Notes: a model not told the origin generated them from the letters alone. Shown: positions 26,850-36,441, counted from the first letter of the stretch. The stretch: DNA of 64,000 nt from Cerasibacillus sp036516575 (GCF_036516575.1 NZ_DATBTY010000003.1:1-64000); one strand, 5' to 3'. Program-made: numbers and translations.

Positions 26850-27395
26850 TTACTTCTTATACAACACAACATTATAATATCCTTTATAATCATCTTTACC
26901 TTTTATGTCTTTATCAAAGTAAATAAACTCTACATACGTTTCACTGTTCGGTGAATCAACAATATCAATTTCTTCAATAGTTACCAATTTCTCCTTATGA
27001 AAGAATTTAATTGTCTTATCTTTTAATGAAAACGTTTCTATATGATTTCTTTTTACTTTTTTAACGTCTAACTGAGCGATATAACTGCCCAATTGATTTT
27101 CTTCCCAAACTTCAATTTTCTTTTTTAAGATTGATTCTTCGACGTAAATGTGACCGAAAACAAGGGTAACTACTGCTAACACGCATAAGGGAATCGTTAA
27201 TACAAAGCGCATCTTACCTTTTATATATAATATAAAAATAAGAATAACAGAAAGTGCAACTAAAAATACGAGTCTCATATCCCCAGTATTTAATAAAAAC
27301 TCGTAAAATTCAGGATATGACGATTCGACGTCTTTTAAATTGATTGAATCACCATTAAGATGATAGTATTTATTAATAAAAACGGATTGCCTCAT
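26850..27395 (-). CDS. Membrane protein of unknown function
   Basis: This 181-residue protein has an N-terminal extracytoplasmic or cytoplasmic stretch (1-40), two membrane helices (about 41-58 and 63-83) and a C-terminal beta-rich soluble domain containing FSLKDKTIKFFHKEK and VEFIYFDKDIKG. I do not recognise the family. GAGGGGAT precedes the ATG. It lies between yhbH and a DegU-like regulator gene and may form a unit with the latter, although 130 bases separate them. Confidence 0.65.
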   Translation of the reverse strand: MRQSVFINKYYHLNGDSINLKDVESSYPEFYEFLLNTGDMRLVFLVALSVILIFILYIKGKMRFVLTIPLCVLAVVTLVFGHIYVEESILKKKIEVWEENQLGSYIAQLDVKKVKRNHIETFSLKDKTIKFFHKEKLVTIEEIDIVDSPNSETYVEFIYFDKDIKGKDDYKGYYNVVLYKK

Positions 27396-27524
27396 ACTTT
27401 TTATCCCCTCATATAGGAAATATTTTACAAAAATGAAAGCAGACCAATAAAAAATGGATCTGCTTCCCTAGAAATATGATTCTTGATAATTTATTGATAA
27501 ATCATTTATACATAAATTGCTCAG

Positions 27525-28244
27525 TCAAATAGCGACCCAACCTTGCTTTATCGCTTTTAACACAGCTCCTGTTCGATGTTCGACATTCATTTTTTGCATT
27601 AAATTATAAACGTGGTTTTTTACGGTCACTTCTTTTATGGCTAGTGCCTGTGCAATTTCACTATTTGTTTTACCATCAATAATGAGTTCTAAAACTTCCC
27701 TTTCACGCCTACTTAATATAGGTGATGCCATGTGTGATTCTACTTCCTCTTTCTCACCATTATTCAAATATTTATCTTGATAATCGTAAATAACATTTTT
27801 TAAAATGTCGTCATTAAAATAGAAATTTCCATCATAGACATGCTGAATAGCTTCAAGTAAGGCAGAGAATCCCATCGTCTTTAATACATAACCTTTAACA
27901 CCAGCACGAATGGAATATACGGCATATATATCCTCTGTTTCTTCTGTTAATACAATAATATTTAGATTTGGATTCTTCTCAACCATTCGCTTAATCGAAT
28001 GGATACTATAAATTGGTTTATCACCAATTTCCACAAGCAAAATATCAAATGGCTCTCTTTCTTCCTTTTTATATAAATCATTTAACTGTTCGAAAGTAGG
28101 TGCATATGCAACAAGCTTTGGTGACCCAATGGTATCAAATAATACTTTAAGGCTGTCCCTATATAATAGGCTTTTATCAACAAGAGCAACACTTATCAAA
28201 TTGTTTCCATTCTTATTATTGATATAGTTATTTTTTTGCTGCAT
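27525..28244 (-). CDS. DegU/LuxR-type regulator with degenerate receiver
   Basis: This 239-residue protein has a receiver-like domain (about 17-140) and a LuxR-type HTH (about 172-237: LSRREREVLELIIDGKTNSEIAQAL, read in two parts, then VTVKNHVYNLMQKMNVEHRT and KQGWVAI, close to DegU). The phosphate-accepting Asp is replaced by Glu 72 (LLVEIGD), and the acidic pair is reduced to Asp 23 followed by Lys 24; Lys 122 is kept. The protein probably works without phosphorylation or mimics the phosphorylated state. GGAGTGAT precedes the ATG. A MinJ-like gene lies directly upstream, 48 bases away, with no histidine kinase beside it. Confidence 0.85.
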   Translation of the reverse strand: MQQKNNYINNKNGNNLISVALVDKSLLYRDSLKVLFDTIGSPKLVAYAPTFEQLNDLYKKEEREPFDILLVEIGDKPIYSIHSIKRMVEKNPNLNIIVLTEETEDIYAVYSIRAGVKGYVLKTMGFSALLEAIQHVYDGNFYFNDDILKNVIYDYQDKYLNNGEKEEVESHMASPILSRREREVLELIIDGKTNSEIAQALAIKEVTVKNHVYNLMQKMNVEHRTGAVLKAIKQGWVAI

Positions 28245-28292
28245 GTTTAATCACTCCATTAAAAATAATATATTATTAGACTTCTGTTATAG

Positions 28293-29429
28293 TTACTTTC
28301 TTTTTATAAAAGGGGTTGTAATAAATATGATTCCTAAGTTTTGTTTATCCTTTTGATTAATTGCTCGTTTAATCTGTTTGTTTATCTTAGTTGTTTGATT
28401 ATATGCTTCAATTTGAATCATTTTTTCGTCCATATTAAGTGCTTTTTTAAAATCAGACATATTCTTTATTGAAACGCCATTGACGCATTTAATTTCATCT
28501 CCACTCTCAATCCCTAATCGTTCAGCATAAGAGCCGCGAATGACCATTAATACTTTGAGCTTATCTTTTAGTGCAAAATAATAAGATTTCATTGTATCCG
28601 CCTTGACATACTTATGAATAAATATTCTCCCTATAATGGCAATAAATATCACTATCCATGTGAACCATGGAATAAGATAACTTACAATCGCTAAGGCCAT
28701 AACTATAACCCCTAACAAGGCAATAAATTTGGCCTTCTTTTTTGCTAAAGATACTCCTTGATGTTTCTCTACAGCCTCATTCAACCCGATAAAAAAAGGA
28801 AACAGTGCTAAATTAAATGATGATAACTCAGTTGATAAGTTGATAGTTGTCTCTAGTGTTCCACTAGGAATGAAAATAATAAATGGCATAAACATCAATC
28901 TTCTAATATATAATTGATTTAGCCAAAGGCCGCGATAACTCGGGAAAATTTCTGGATATAGCTGGTTTCTCTTAACACTGTAAAAAAGAAATGCCTCCAC
29001 AATTAATAGCATGCCGATTAAGATGAGCCATCCAGATACAGACTCAACTGGAAATCGACTATTATCTACTCCTAATTTTGCATATAATAAAATAATTAAA
29101 AATGAAAATCCTAACGTATAACTCGGTGATAAAAAAATATAGCTATAATTAAATGATAGAATAACTGTAATGACACTTATTAACATAACCGTTTCAAATG
29201 TTATATAAATACCGGTTAAATAAATAAATATCGACAAAATAATACTTGCTACGACAGTTATGATCCACGTATGACTTATCTCTGATAACATCGGGAATAC
29301 TTTTCTTCCATAATTACTTCGTTCAGAACGTACACGTATGTAACTAGAAATCATTATTAATAAGATAAACCAATACAATAGCGGATTCAGTAAAACACTC
29401 AAAAAAGAAAATCCTTCTACATGAAACAA
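28293..29429 (-). CDS. MinJ-like PDZ-domain membrane protein
   Basis: The protein has about eight membrane helices in its first 270 residues and a C-terminal PDZ domain (about 285-370, IRGSYAERLGIESGDEIKCVNG). The layout and phrases such as SPSYTLGFS and PWFTWIVIFIAIIGR match Bacillus MinJ, which bridges DivIVA and MinD to restrict cell division near poles. It begins at a TTG behind AGGTGT, so the start is less certain. In B. subtilis minJ sits elsewhere, next to ctpB; here it lies between prkA and a DegU-like regulator, so it may be a paralogue with a different task. Confidence 0.8.
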   Translation of the reverse strand: MFHVEGFSFLSVLLNPLLYWFILLIMISSYIRVRSERSNYGRKVFPMLSEISHTWIITVVASIILSIFIYLTGIYITFETVMLISVITVILSFNYSYIFLSPSYTLGFSFLIILLYAKLGVDNSRFPVESVSGWLILIGMLLIVEAFLFYSVKRNQLYPEIFPSYRGLWLNQLYIRRLMFMPFIIFIPSGTLETTINLSTELSSFNLALFPFFIGLNEAVEKHQGVSLAKKKAKFIALLGVIVMALAIVSYLIPWFTWIVIFIAIIGRIFIHKYVKADTMKSYYFALKDKLKVLMVIRGSYAERLGIESGDEIKCVNGVSIKNMSDFKKALNMDEKMIQIEAYNQTTKINKQIKRAINQKDKQNLGIIFITTPFIKRK

Positions 29430-29604
29430 TAGTTACACCTGCTCTTCATTAACACTCTATCTAATGGCAATAGATCTAATTGGACTAAAAGAGTAACTTT
29501 ATTTACATCTATTATATTTTGCTCAACTCAACAATTTCTCTACAAAATACCAACTATACTCCCAAATTAATATGCGAGCCTTTCTTCTTAATTTAAATTA
29601 TGAA

Positions 29605-29630
29605 AAGGGTGCTCAAATTAGAACACCCTT
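29605..29630 (-). terminator. Terminator after prkA
   Basis: AAGGGTGCTC (29605-29614) pairs with GAACACCCTT (29621-29630) with one mismatch, followed by T4 on the minus strand, 7 bases past the prkA stop. Confidence 0.7.
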
Positions 29631-29636
29631 CATAAA

Positions 29637-31532
29637 TTAACGATTTAATAAACTTCCTACATAACGCAATAGTTCATTTGCCGAAATAGAATGATAACCA
29701 TAGTCATCAATAAGGCGAGCAATAACTTCATTTATCTTTTTTAACTGTTGTTCATCTGGTGTTTGTGTAGATGTTGTAATTTTTACAACGTCTTTTAAAT
29801 CAGCGAACAGTTTCTTTTGGATGGCTTCACGGAGTCGATCATGGGAACGGTAATCAAAAGTTTGACCTTTCCTAGCATATGCGGAAATACGAATTAATAT
29901 TTCTTCACGAAAAGCGCGTTTCGCGTTTTCTGAGATGCCAATTTGTTCTTCGATTGAACGCATCAGCTTTTCATCTGGTTGCATCTCTTCGCCCGTTAAT
30001 GGATCTTTTAGTTTATGTCGATTACAAAATGCCTCTACATTATCTAAATAATTATCCATCAGCGTCTTAGCTGATTCTTCATAAGAGTAGACAAAAGCCT
30101 TCTGTACTTCCTTCTTCGCAATTTCGTCGTATTCTTTCCTGGCAATAGAAATATAATTTAAATACTTTTCTTTATCTTCTTTTGTAATCGATGGGTGTTG
30201 ATCCAGTCCGTCTTTTAAAGAACGTAAAACATCTAATGCATTAATAGATGGTACTTCTTTACGAATAATTGCCGAAGAAATTCGGTTAATCACGTACCTT
30301 GGGTCAATCCCATCCATCCCTTCGTCAGGAAATTCTTGACGTAACTCATCTATATCAATTTGATTGTAACCTTCGACACTTTCCCCATCATAGAGACGCA
30401 TTTTTTTTACGAGATCTATACCTTTTTTCTTCGTTTCCTTTAGTCTTGTTAAAATCGTAAAAATGGCCGCAACTCTTAATGCATGTGGTGCTATGTGTAC
30501 ATGGGCCATATCACTTTCTTTAATCATTTTTTCATAGATTCGTTCTTCTTGACTTACTTTCAAATTATATGGAATCGGCATGACAATCATTCTTGAGTGG
30601 AGAGCTTCGTTCTTTTTATTCGTAATAAATGAGCGATATTCTGCTTCGTTTGTATGTGCAACAATAAGGAGGTTAGCTGAAATAAGAGCAAATCTGCCGG
30701 CTTTAAAGTTTCCCTCTTGCGTTAATGATAATAAATGCCAGAGAAATTTTTCATCACATTTCAGCATCTCTTGAAATTCCATTAATCCACGGTTCGCCTT
30801 ATTTAACTCTCCATCAAAGCGATACGCTCGTGGATCCGACTCTGAACCATATTCAGCAATAGTTGAAAAGTCAATACTTCCTGTTAAATCGGCAATATCT
30901 TGTGACTTCGGATCTGATGGGCTAAATGTTCCAATTCCTGTCCGTTTATCTTCGGAAAAGAAAATACGCTCAATCAGTACATCTTCTATCCGACCATTGT
31001 ACTCCTTCTCTAAACGCATCATGTTTAAAGGGGATAAACTTCCCTCAATACGAATGCCATATTCATTGTAAAAATCATCTCTTAAATGATGCGGAATTAA
31101 ATGCAGTGGATCTTCATGCATCGGACAACCCTTTATCGCGTAAATAGCGCCTTCATCTGTCCGAGAATAATGTTCCAATCCACGTTTAAGCATCGTTACA
31201 ATCGTCGATTTACCACCACTAACTGGTCCCATTAACAATAATATGCGCTTTCTCACAGCTAACCGTCTTGCTGCTGGATGGAAATATTCCTCTACCAATC
31301 TCTCGATAGCATCTTCAATACCAAATATCTCGTCACCAAAGAAGTGGTACACTTTCTTTCCATCTTTTTCAGTCATACCGGCTTTTTGAATCATATGATA
31401 AACACGTGAATGAGCAGTTTGGGCAACTTGGGGATTTTGCTTCACAATGTCCAGATACTCACGAAACGTCCCTTCCCATTTCAATCGCTCTTCTTCTTCA
31501 CGAAATTGTTTTACCTTTTGTAAAATGTCCAT
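29637..31532 (-). CDS. prkA: PrkA serine protein kinase / AAA+ protein
   Basis: PrkA is a cytoplasmic AAA+-type protein with kinase or protease activity reported in sporulation and stress. The N-terminal domain contains FFGDEIFGIEDAIERLVEEYF in two parts and the Walker A motif GPVSGGKST (about 102-110); the C-terminal PrkA domain completes 631 aa, the typical length. GGTGGGGGAG precedes the ATG at 31532. A well-matched sigma-E promoter lies upstream. A terminator follows the gene, so unlike in many bacteria it is not co-transcribed with yhbH, which is 2.9 kb away. Confidence 0.96.
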   Translation of the reverse strand: MDILQKVKQFREEEERLKWEGTFREYLDIVKQNPQVAQTAHSRVYHMIQKAGMTEKDGKKVYHFFGDEIFGIEDAIERLVEEYFHPAARRLAVRKRILLLMGPVSGGKSTIVTMLKRGLEHYSRTDEGAIYAIKGCPMHEDPLHLIPHHLRDDFYNEYGIRIEGSLSPLNMMRLEKEYNGRIEDVLIERIFFSEDKRTGIGTFSPSDPKSQDIADLTGSIDFSTIAEYGSESDPRAYRFDGELNKANRGLMEFQEMLKCDEKFLWHLLSLTQEGNFKAGRFALISANLLIVAHTNEAEYRSFITNKKNEALHSRMIVMPIPYNLKVSQEERIYEKMIKESDMAHVHIAPHALRVAAIFTILTRLKETKKKGIDLVKKMRLYDGESVEGYNQIDIDELRQEFPDEGMDGIDPRYVINRISSAIIRKEVPSINALDVLRSLKDGLDQHPSITKEDKEKYLNYISIARKEYDEIAKKEVQKAFVYSYEESAKTLMDNYLDNVEAFCNRHKLKDPLTGEEMQPDEKLMRSIEEQIGISENAKRAFREEILIRISAYARKGQTFDYRSHDRLREAIQKKLFADLKDVVKITTSTQTPDEQQLKKINEVIARLIDDYGYHSISANELLRYVGSLLNR

Positions 31533-31565
31533 CTATCTCCCCCACCTCAGTTCATGATGTCTTAT

Positions 31566-31595
31566 AGTGTATGCAAAAAATGACTAGAGCATGAC
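31566..31595 (-). promoter_or_regulatory. Sigma-E-type promoter of prkA
   Basis: On the minus strand GTCATGCT (31588-31595) and CATACACT (31566-31573) are separated by 14 bases. The -10 matches the mother-cell sigma-E consensus at every position and the -35 at most, in line with sigma-E control of prkA in Bacillus. Confidence 0.7.
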
Positions 31596-31693
31596 AGGTG
31601 GATTATGTTAAGAGAAAGTATTTACTACTTGTATCAATATAGGAAATCATTCATAATTAACATAATTATAATTTTAAGAATAAAAATAGAAAG

Positions 31694-34600
31694 ATGGAAA
31701 TAATGATGCGAAGTAATCAGCCAATGACTAAGAAAAAAATATTACTCCTGATTACTCTATTATTTATTGGGTTAACGGGTTTAAGAATCGCTTGGATTAT
31801 GTTTCATAAGACACCAGATCAACCATATGTGGAAAAAGGTGTGCTTGATTTAAGTAATTGGACATTTACAGACAAATACACAGTCTTACTTGATGGTGAG
31901 TGGGAATTCTTTCCGAACAAATTTATTAACCCAAATAACAGTGCTAAACATGTAAAGACGGAAGAACCATCGTATATTACTGTTCCAGGAAGTTGGAAAG
32001 ATGAATTGGACAGTCATATAGGGCATGGGACATATCGATTGAAAATTATCTTGCCAGATAATGGTGAGATGATGCACGGATTAAGAATAGAGGAAATTAC
32101 AAATGCAGCGCAAATTTATATAAATGGAAGGAAAATTTCTGATTATGGGACACCAGGTACTTCTCGTGATACATCGATTGGAAAGCGTGGTCCTAGATTA
32201 GCTTTTTTTCCAGTTAATCAAAATGAAATAGATATTATCATACATGTTTCTAACTATGATTTACCATTTCGTGGTGGCATAACAGACTCAATTAAAATCG
32301 GTACAGAGACTGCTATTATAAAAGAAGACCATCGTTCACAAAACTTCCAATTAGCTGTTTTTATTGTCTATTTATTACATAGTGTTTACGCTATTGTTTT
32401 ATATATTATGGCGCGCAAATATTATCAAAAAGAACTATTGTTTTATGGTCTCATGCTTATTGTTGCAGGCTTTACTGTATTAATTGATGACGATATGGTC
32501 CTTCAATTACCAATTAATGCCGAAGCTTACCATAGATTATTACACATTCTCTTTAGTACAGTGCTTATTACATTAGTTACTGCAATAAAATATTTATTTA
32601 ATGTTAAATCAAGACTTCATTCTATTTTAGTAGGATTATATATAGTCATCGTAATCGGTATTATCATTGTTCCGATTGAACATTTTTATCTCGTTCATAA
32701 CGGTAAAAACATTCTATATTTATTATCTTTTTACTTACTATTTTCCTTAACAATCAAATTCGTCCAAAAGGGGAATGACGAGGGCATTTATGTGTTATTT
32801 TTCATTACAGGTTATACGTCTAATATGGTTTGGGGGACTTTAATTAATGCTGGATTAGTAAAAATTCCATTTTACCCCTTTGATTTTATTATATATGTTG
32901 TCGCCATCGCTTTACTCTTATTAAAGCGATATATGAATATGTTACAAGTGAATGAACAACAAACAATAGCATTAAAAGAAGCCGATCGAAGGAAGGATGA
33001 GTTTTTAGCTAATACGTCGCATGAACTACGCAATCCATTACATGGTATTATTAATATTGCGCAAACGATGTTGCAGCACAATGCAGAAACATTAACGCAA
33101 AAAAACAAAGATGACTTAAAGTTACTTGTTCGCATTGGTGAAAATATGCGATTTACGTTAAATGATATTTTAGATTTATCCAAGATTCAAGAAAAGCAAA
33201 TTCAGTTTTATCAAAAGCCTGTTAATCTTCATACTGTCACATCTGTCGTACTAGATTTAGTGAGGTTTATGGGAGATGAGAAAGAATTACAATTAAATCT
33301 CAATATACCAAATAACTTTCCGCTAGTATATGCTGATGAAAATCGTCTCATGCAAATACTGTTTAACTTAATTCATAATGCGGTTAAGTACACACCAGAA
33401 GGATCTATTACAATTGATGCTTATTATACAAATGATAAGGCAACTATTAATGTTAAAGATACTGGGGTGGGAATTAGTCCTGAAGCGATAGATAGTATTT
33501 TCAATCCATATGAACAAGAAGATTCAAGTATGACAGCCATTGGTGGTGGTATCGGTCTAGGATTACACGTCTGCAAGCAATTAGTTGAATTACATGGTGG
33601 CGAAGTCAGTGTGAAATCGGAACAAAATCAAGGTTCCACGTTTTCATTTACACTTCCGTTAGCCGATGAATCTATGATGAATCATGTAAACATAATGGAA
33701 AAACCGACCGTTATTCTTGAAGAAGCAGCAACATTAACCGAGGAACCTGTATCAGAGCAAATGCGTTACCACAAGGCAGCGCAAATTCTCGTCGTCGATG
33801 ATGACCCTGTTAACCTTAAGGTCATTAGTAAAATATTAGATAAGGACTACTATCTAATAAAAGCAACAAATGGTCATGAAGCATTACAATATATAAAAGA
33901 CAATCAATTTGATTTAGTTGTTTCTGATGTCATGATGCCACAAATGTCTGGATACGAATTAACACGACATATACGCGAACAATATACACTATCAGAATTA
34001 CCGATTTTACTCTTAACTGCTCGCAATCAAATAGAAGACGTTCAAACCGGCTTTAATGTCGGTGCAAATGATTATGTCATTAAACCAGTTGATGCAGTCG
34101 AATTATCAGCACGTGTTCATTCATTAATACATTTGAAACTTGCAATTCATGAGCAATTACGGATGGAAGCTGCGTGGTTACAAGCACAAATTCGGCCACA
34201 TTTCTTATTTAATACATTAAATACAATTGCATCGTTAAGTGAAATTGATCCAATGAGAATGACAACGTTGTTAAACCATTTTGGCAACTATTTACGCAGA
34301 AGTTTTAACGTAAGAAATACTGAAAAACTTATTCCACTGGAAGAAGAATTAGAAATTGTCCGCTCCTATGTCTATATAGAACAAGAACGGTTTGGTGATC
34401 GCTTGAACGTAGAGTGGCATCTAGATGATCATCTAGAAATTAATGTACCGCCGCTCTCCATTCAGCCTTTAGTTGAAAATTCAATTCAACATGGCGTATT
34501 AAAACGTGCGACTGGTGGTACTGTGAAAATCACAGTCCGCGAAAAAGAAAGTGAAGTCATGATTTGCATACATGATGACGGTGTCGGAATAGATTCGAAA

Positions 34601-34759
34601 AAAATTGAAAAACTATTAAGTGGCAAAGCTAGCTCAAAGCGGGGTATTGGAATTGCTAATACGAATCAGCGATTGAAAAAGCTTTTTGGAAATGGATTAC
34701 AAATTGAATCTACACCGAATAAAGGGACAACAGTTTTGTTTAACATACCAAAACAATAA
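31694..34759 (+). CDS. 7TM hybrid sensor with two histidine-kinase modules
   Basis: This 1,021-residue sensor has a membrane helix (16-36), an extracellular jelly-roll domain (about 45-210, 7TMR-DISM type, with LDGEWEF and VPGSW), seven membrane helices (about 218-412), then a HisKA domain (FLANTSHELRNPL, phospho-His 443), a HATPase (N-box near 558-562, DTGVGIS), a receiver (phospho-Asp 745 in SDVMMP, Lys 797) and finally a second, LytS-type kinase (QIRPHFLFNTLN, His 836) with its own HATPase. It probably feeds phosphate to the two SARP-type regulators across the intergenic terminator. The exact start is uncertain: MEIMM, or the ATG at 31703. Confidence 0.92.
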   Translation: MEIMMRSNQPMTKKKILLLITLLFIGLTGLRIAWIMFHKTPDQPYVEKGVLDLSNWTFTDKYTVLLDGEWEFFPNKFINPNNSAKHVKTEEPSYITVPGSWKDELDSHIGHGTYRLKIILPDNGEMMHGLRIEEITNAAQIYINGRKISDYGTPGTSRDTSIGKRGPRLAFFPVNQNEIDIIIHVSNYDLPFRGGITDSIKIGTETAIIKEDHRSQNFQLAVFIVYLLHSVYAIVLYIMARKYYQKELLFYGLMLIVAGFTVLIDDDMVLQLPINAEAYHRLLHILFSTVLITLVTAIKYLFNVKSRLHSILVGLYIVIVIGIIIVPIEHFYLVHNGKNILYLLSFYLLFSLTIKFVQKGNDEGIYVLFFITGYTSNMVWGTLINAGLVKIPFYPFDFIIYVVAIALLLLKRYMNMLQVNEQQTIALKEADRRKDEFLANTSHELRNPLHGIINIAQTMLQHNAETLTQKNKDDLKLLVRIGENMRFTLNDILDLSKIQEKQIQFYQKPVNLHTVTSVVLDLVRFMGDEKELQLNLNIPNNFPLVYADENRLMQILFNLIHNAVKYTPEGSITIDAYYTNDKATINVKDTGVGISPEAIDSIFNPYEQEDSSMTAIGGGIGLGLHVCKQLVELHGGEVSVKSEQNQGSTFSFTLPLADESMMNHVNIMEKPTVILEEAATLTEEPVSEQMRYHKAAQILVVDDDPVNLKVISKILDKDYYLIKATNGHEALQYIKDNQFDLVVSDVMMPQMSGYELTRHIREQYTLSELPILLLTARNQIEDVQTGFNVGANDYVIKPVDAVELSARVHSLIHLKLAIHEQLRMEAAWLQAQIRPHFLFNTLNTIASLSEIDPMRMTTLLNHFGNYLRRSFNVRNTEKLIPLEEELEIVRSYVYIEQERFGDRLNVEWHLDDHLEINVPPLSIQPLVENSIQHGVLKRATGGTVKITVREKESEVMICIHDDGVGIDSKKIEKLLSGKASSKRGIGIANTNQRLKKLFGNGLQIESTPNKGTTVLFNIPKQ

Positions 34760-34766
34760 AATGAAT

Positions 34767-34804
34767 AAAATCAGGCTCCCCCATAAGATCGGGAGCCTGA
34801 TTTT
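34767..34804. terminator. Bidirectional terminator between sensor and sortase genes
   Basis: A perfect 14-base stem (34767-34780 with 34791-34804) carries A4 and T4 in the arms. It separates the plus-strand sensor from the minus-strand sortase operon. Confidence 0.9.
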
Positions 34805-34818
34805 ATTATTAAGGAAAG

Positions 34819-35538
34819 TTAGTCATCTTTCTTCTCTTCCCTATCATTTGCTTCTCGTTCAGTTCGTTCAGCCTGGATAAGTAATCGCTGATAGTTATGC
34901 CGATAAGGATGACATGTTAATAACGTTGCTAAATCCTTATCCTCCTGTATCTCTAATGAATCCGTTTCATCAGGATAAATAATTTTCTGACCGTATACTT
35001 GATATGTTAATGTTTCATTCATCGTATGAATATAAAAGACATCACCATCTTTTAATTCATCGACATTACGAAACATCGCTTTTGTGCCCATTCCACGATG
35101 TCCAGCTAAAACAGTGTGCGTACTTTCTCCACCTAGTGGAAGTGACGATCCTTCTACTTGACCGATTCCTTTACTTAAAACCTCCTCAGAAGATCCTAAA
35201 TAGATTGGAATAACGAGTTTAAGCTTAGGTATTTCAATCGCGCCAAAAATATCATCATCATCAAATCCTAAACATTCATTAAAAGCCGTTAACTTCTCTT
35301 GATTATCACCAAATGGGTCACGGAAACCATCAATATTATAGTACACTTCTTCATTACATTGTTGCGCTTTCGCCATCAATTCATTAATTTCTTCTTCTGA
35401 TAAATCAGCTAATCCATTTTGAAACTGTGCGACTTGATTCTTTTGTAAATAATTATTTACAATTTGAGCAATGTGTGGATACAATAATATAAGTAAACCA
35501 AGCCCAAATAATATGATGAGTCCCCTATACTTCTTCAT
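34819..35538 (-). CDS. Class C (pilin-polymerising) sortase, second copy
   Basis: This 239-residue membrane transpeptidase has an N-terminal helix (5-22), a lid motif DPF (residues 74-76) that covers the active site in pilus sortases, and the catalytic triad His 147 (AGHRG), Cys 209 (TLLTC) and Arg 218. Unlike the copy upstream it ends in a charged tail (EREANDREEKKDD) without a C-terminal helix. Its ATG lies inside the end of the upstream sortase gene (14-base overlap), so the two are coupled. It is the last gene of the pilus operon. Confidence 0.93.
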   Translation of the reverse strand: MKKYRGLIILFGLGLLILLYPHIAQIVNNYLQKNQVAQFQNGLADLSEEEINELMAKAQQCNEEVYYNIDGFRDPFGDNQEKLTAFNECLGFDDDDIFGAIEIPKLKLVIPIYLGSSEEVLSKGIGQVEGSSLPLGGESTHTVLAGHRGMGTKAMFRNVDELKDGDVFYIHTMNETLTYQVYGQKIIYPDETDSLEIQEDKDLATLLTCHPYRHNYQRLLIQAERTEREANDREEKKDD

Positions 35539-36358
35539 GCTTTATCCTCGCTTTCTTCTTCCTTCTGCGATATAAAATAAAAAGCACTAATAAGACAACA
35601 ATAGCGATAACAACAATATACAACCAAGGTAATTCACTAGCTTCGGCTGCTTCCTTTTCAGCTGGATTGTAAGGTACACGTTTTCCTTTTACTAACATGC
35701 GATGCGTATTAATCATATACGGTTCACAAGTGAGTAATGTAACGATTTCTTCATCTTCTGACATTTGAAGCCATTCCGTTTGGTGAGGCAATACAATTTC
35801 AACATCAAATACTTGATAAGCATATGTTTCATCTAGTACTTGAACATAAAACTCATCTCCTACTTCCATTTCATCCAAATGTCGAAATAGCTTAGAACTT
35901 GGAAGTCCTCTATGAGCTGTTAGGACACTATGTGTTCCAGGCTTTCCTGTTGGTAAAGATGAATTCTCGAGGTGCCCCACTCCTTGTGATAGGACATCAT
36001 CACTTGATCCATGGTAAATGGGAAGATTTGTATTGATTTTGGGGATTTCAAGTGTACCGATAGCTGGTCCAATATTTAATGCATCATAGTAGCTTTTATT
36101 TCCCGCTTTTCTCTCCTCGGTTGTCTCTTCTGAAAACGGATCGACGAAGTCTAACTGAGCATCTTCTAATTTTTCATTATGTTTATCAGCCTTCTTTCTT
36201 TCATTTTCAATTTCTTCCTTGTCCATTTCTTTTACTGTTTCTGTATATTCTTCGACAACAGATTGATGAACTTTGGTAGATAACAGATTACTTACTATAG
36301 GATAGGAAAAAACACCTAATCCAGTAAAAAATATTATTATCAATAACCATTTCTTCAT
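35525..36358 (-). CDS. Class C (pilin-polymerising) sortase, first copy
   Basis: This 277-residue sortase has membrane helices at both ends (about 4-24 and 244-262, the latter followed by RRRKKKARIK), a DPF lid (73-75) and the triad His 149 (TAHRG), Cys 211 (TLLTC) and Arg 220. Class C sortases link the pilin-motif Lys of one subunit to the LPXTG Thr of the next, building covalent pili. GGAAGGG precedes the ATG. Two sortases for one shaft protein may mean one polymerises the shaft and the other adds the tip, or that they are redundant. Confidence 0.94.
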   Translation of the reverse strand: MKKWLLIIIFFTGLGVFSYPIVSNLLSTKVHQSVVEEYTETVKEMDKEEIENERKKADKHNEKLEDAQLDFVDPFSEETTEERKAGNKSYYDALNIGPAIGTLEIPKINTNLPIYHGSSDDVLSQGVGHLENSSLPTGKPGTHSVLTAHRGLPSSKLFRHLDEMEVGDEFYVQVLDETYAYQVFDVEIVLPHQTEWLQMSEDEEIVTLLTCEPYMINTHRMLVKGKRVPYNPAEKEAAEASELPWLYIVVIAIVVLLVLFILYRRRKKKARIKHEEV

Positions 36359-36405
36359 TTTTTTTCCCTTCCTATCATAAATAAACTTCTGTTTTTTTAC
36401 ATGAG

Positions 36406-36437
36406 AAATTGGGGAGAAAATCTTCTCTCCCCAATTT
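36406..36437 (-). terminator. Attenuator-like hairpin between pilin and sortases
   Basis: AAATTGGGGAGA (36406-36417) pairs perfectly with TCTCCCCAATTT (36426-36437) 5 bases after the pilin stop codon. The following minus-strand sequence lacks a strong T-run, so it more likely lowers or stabilises than ends transcription. Confidence 0.65.
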
Positions 36438-36441
36438 ATCT

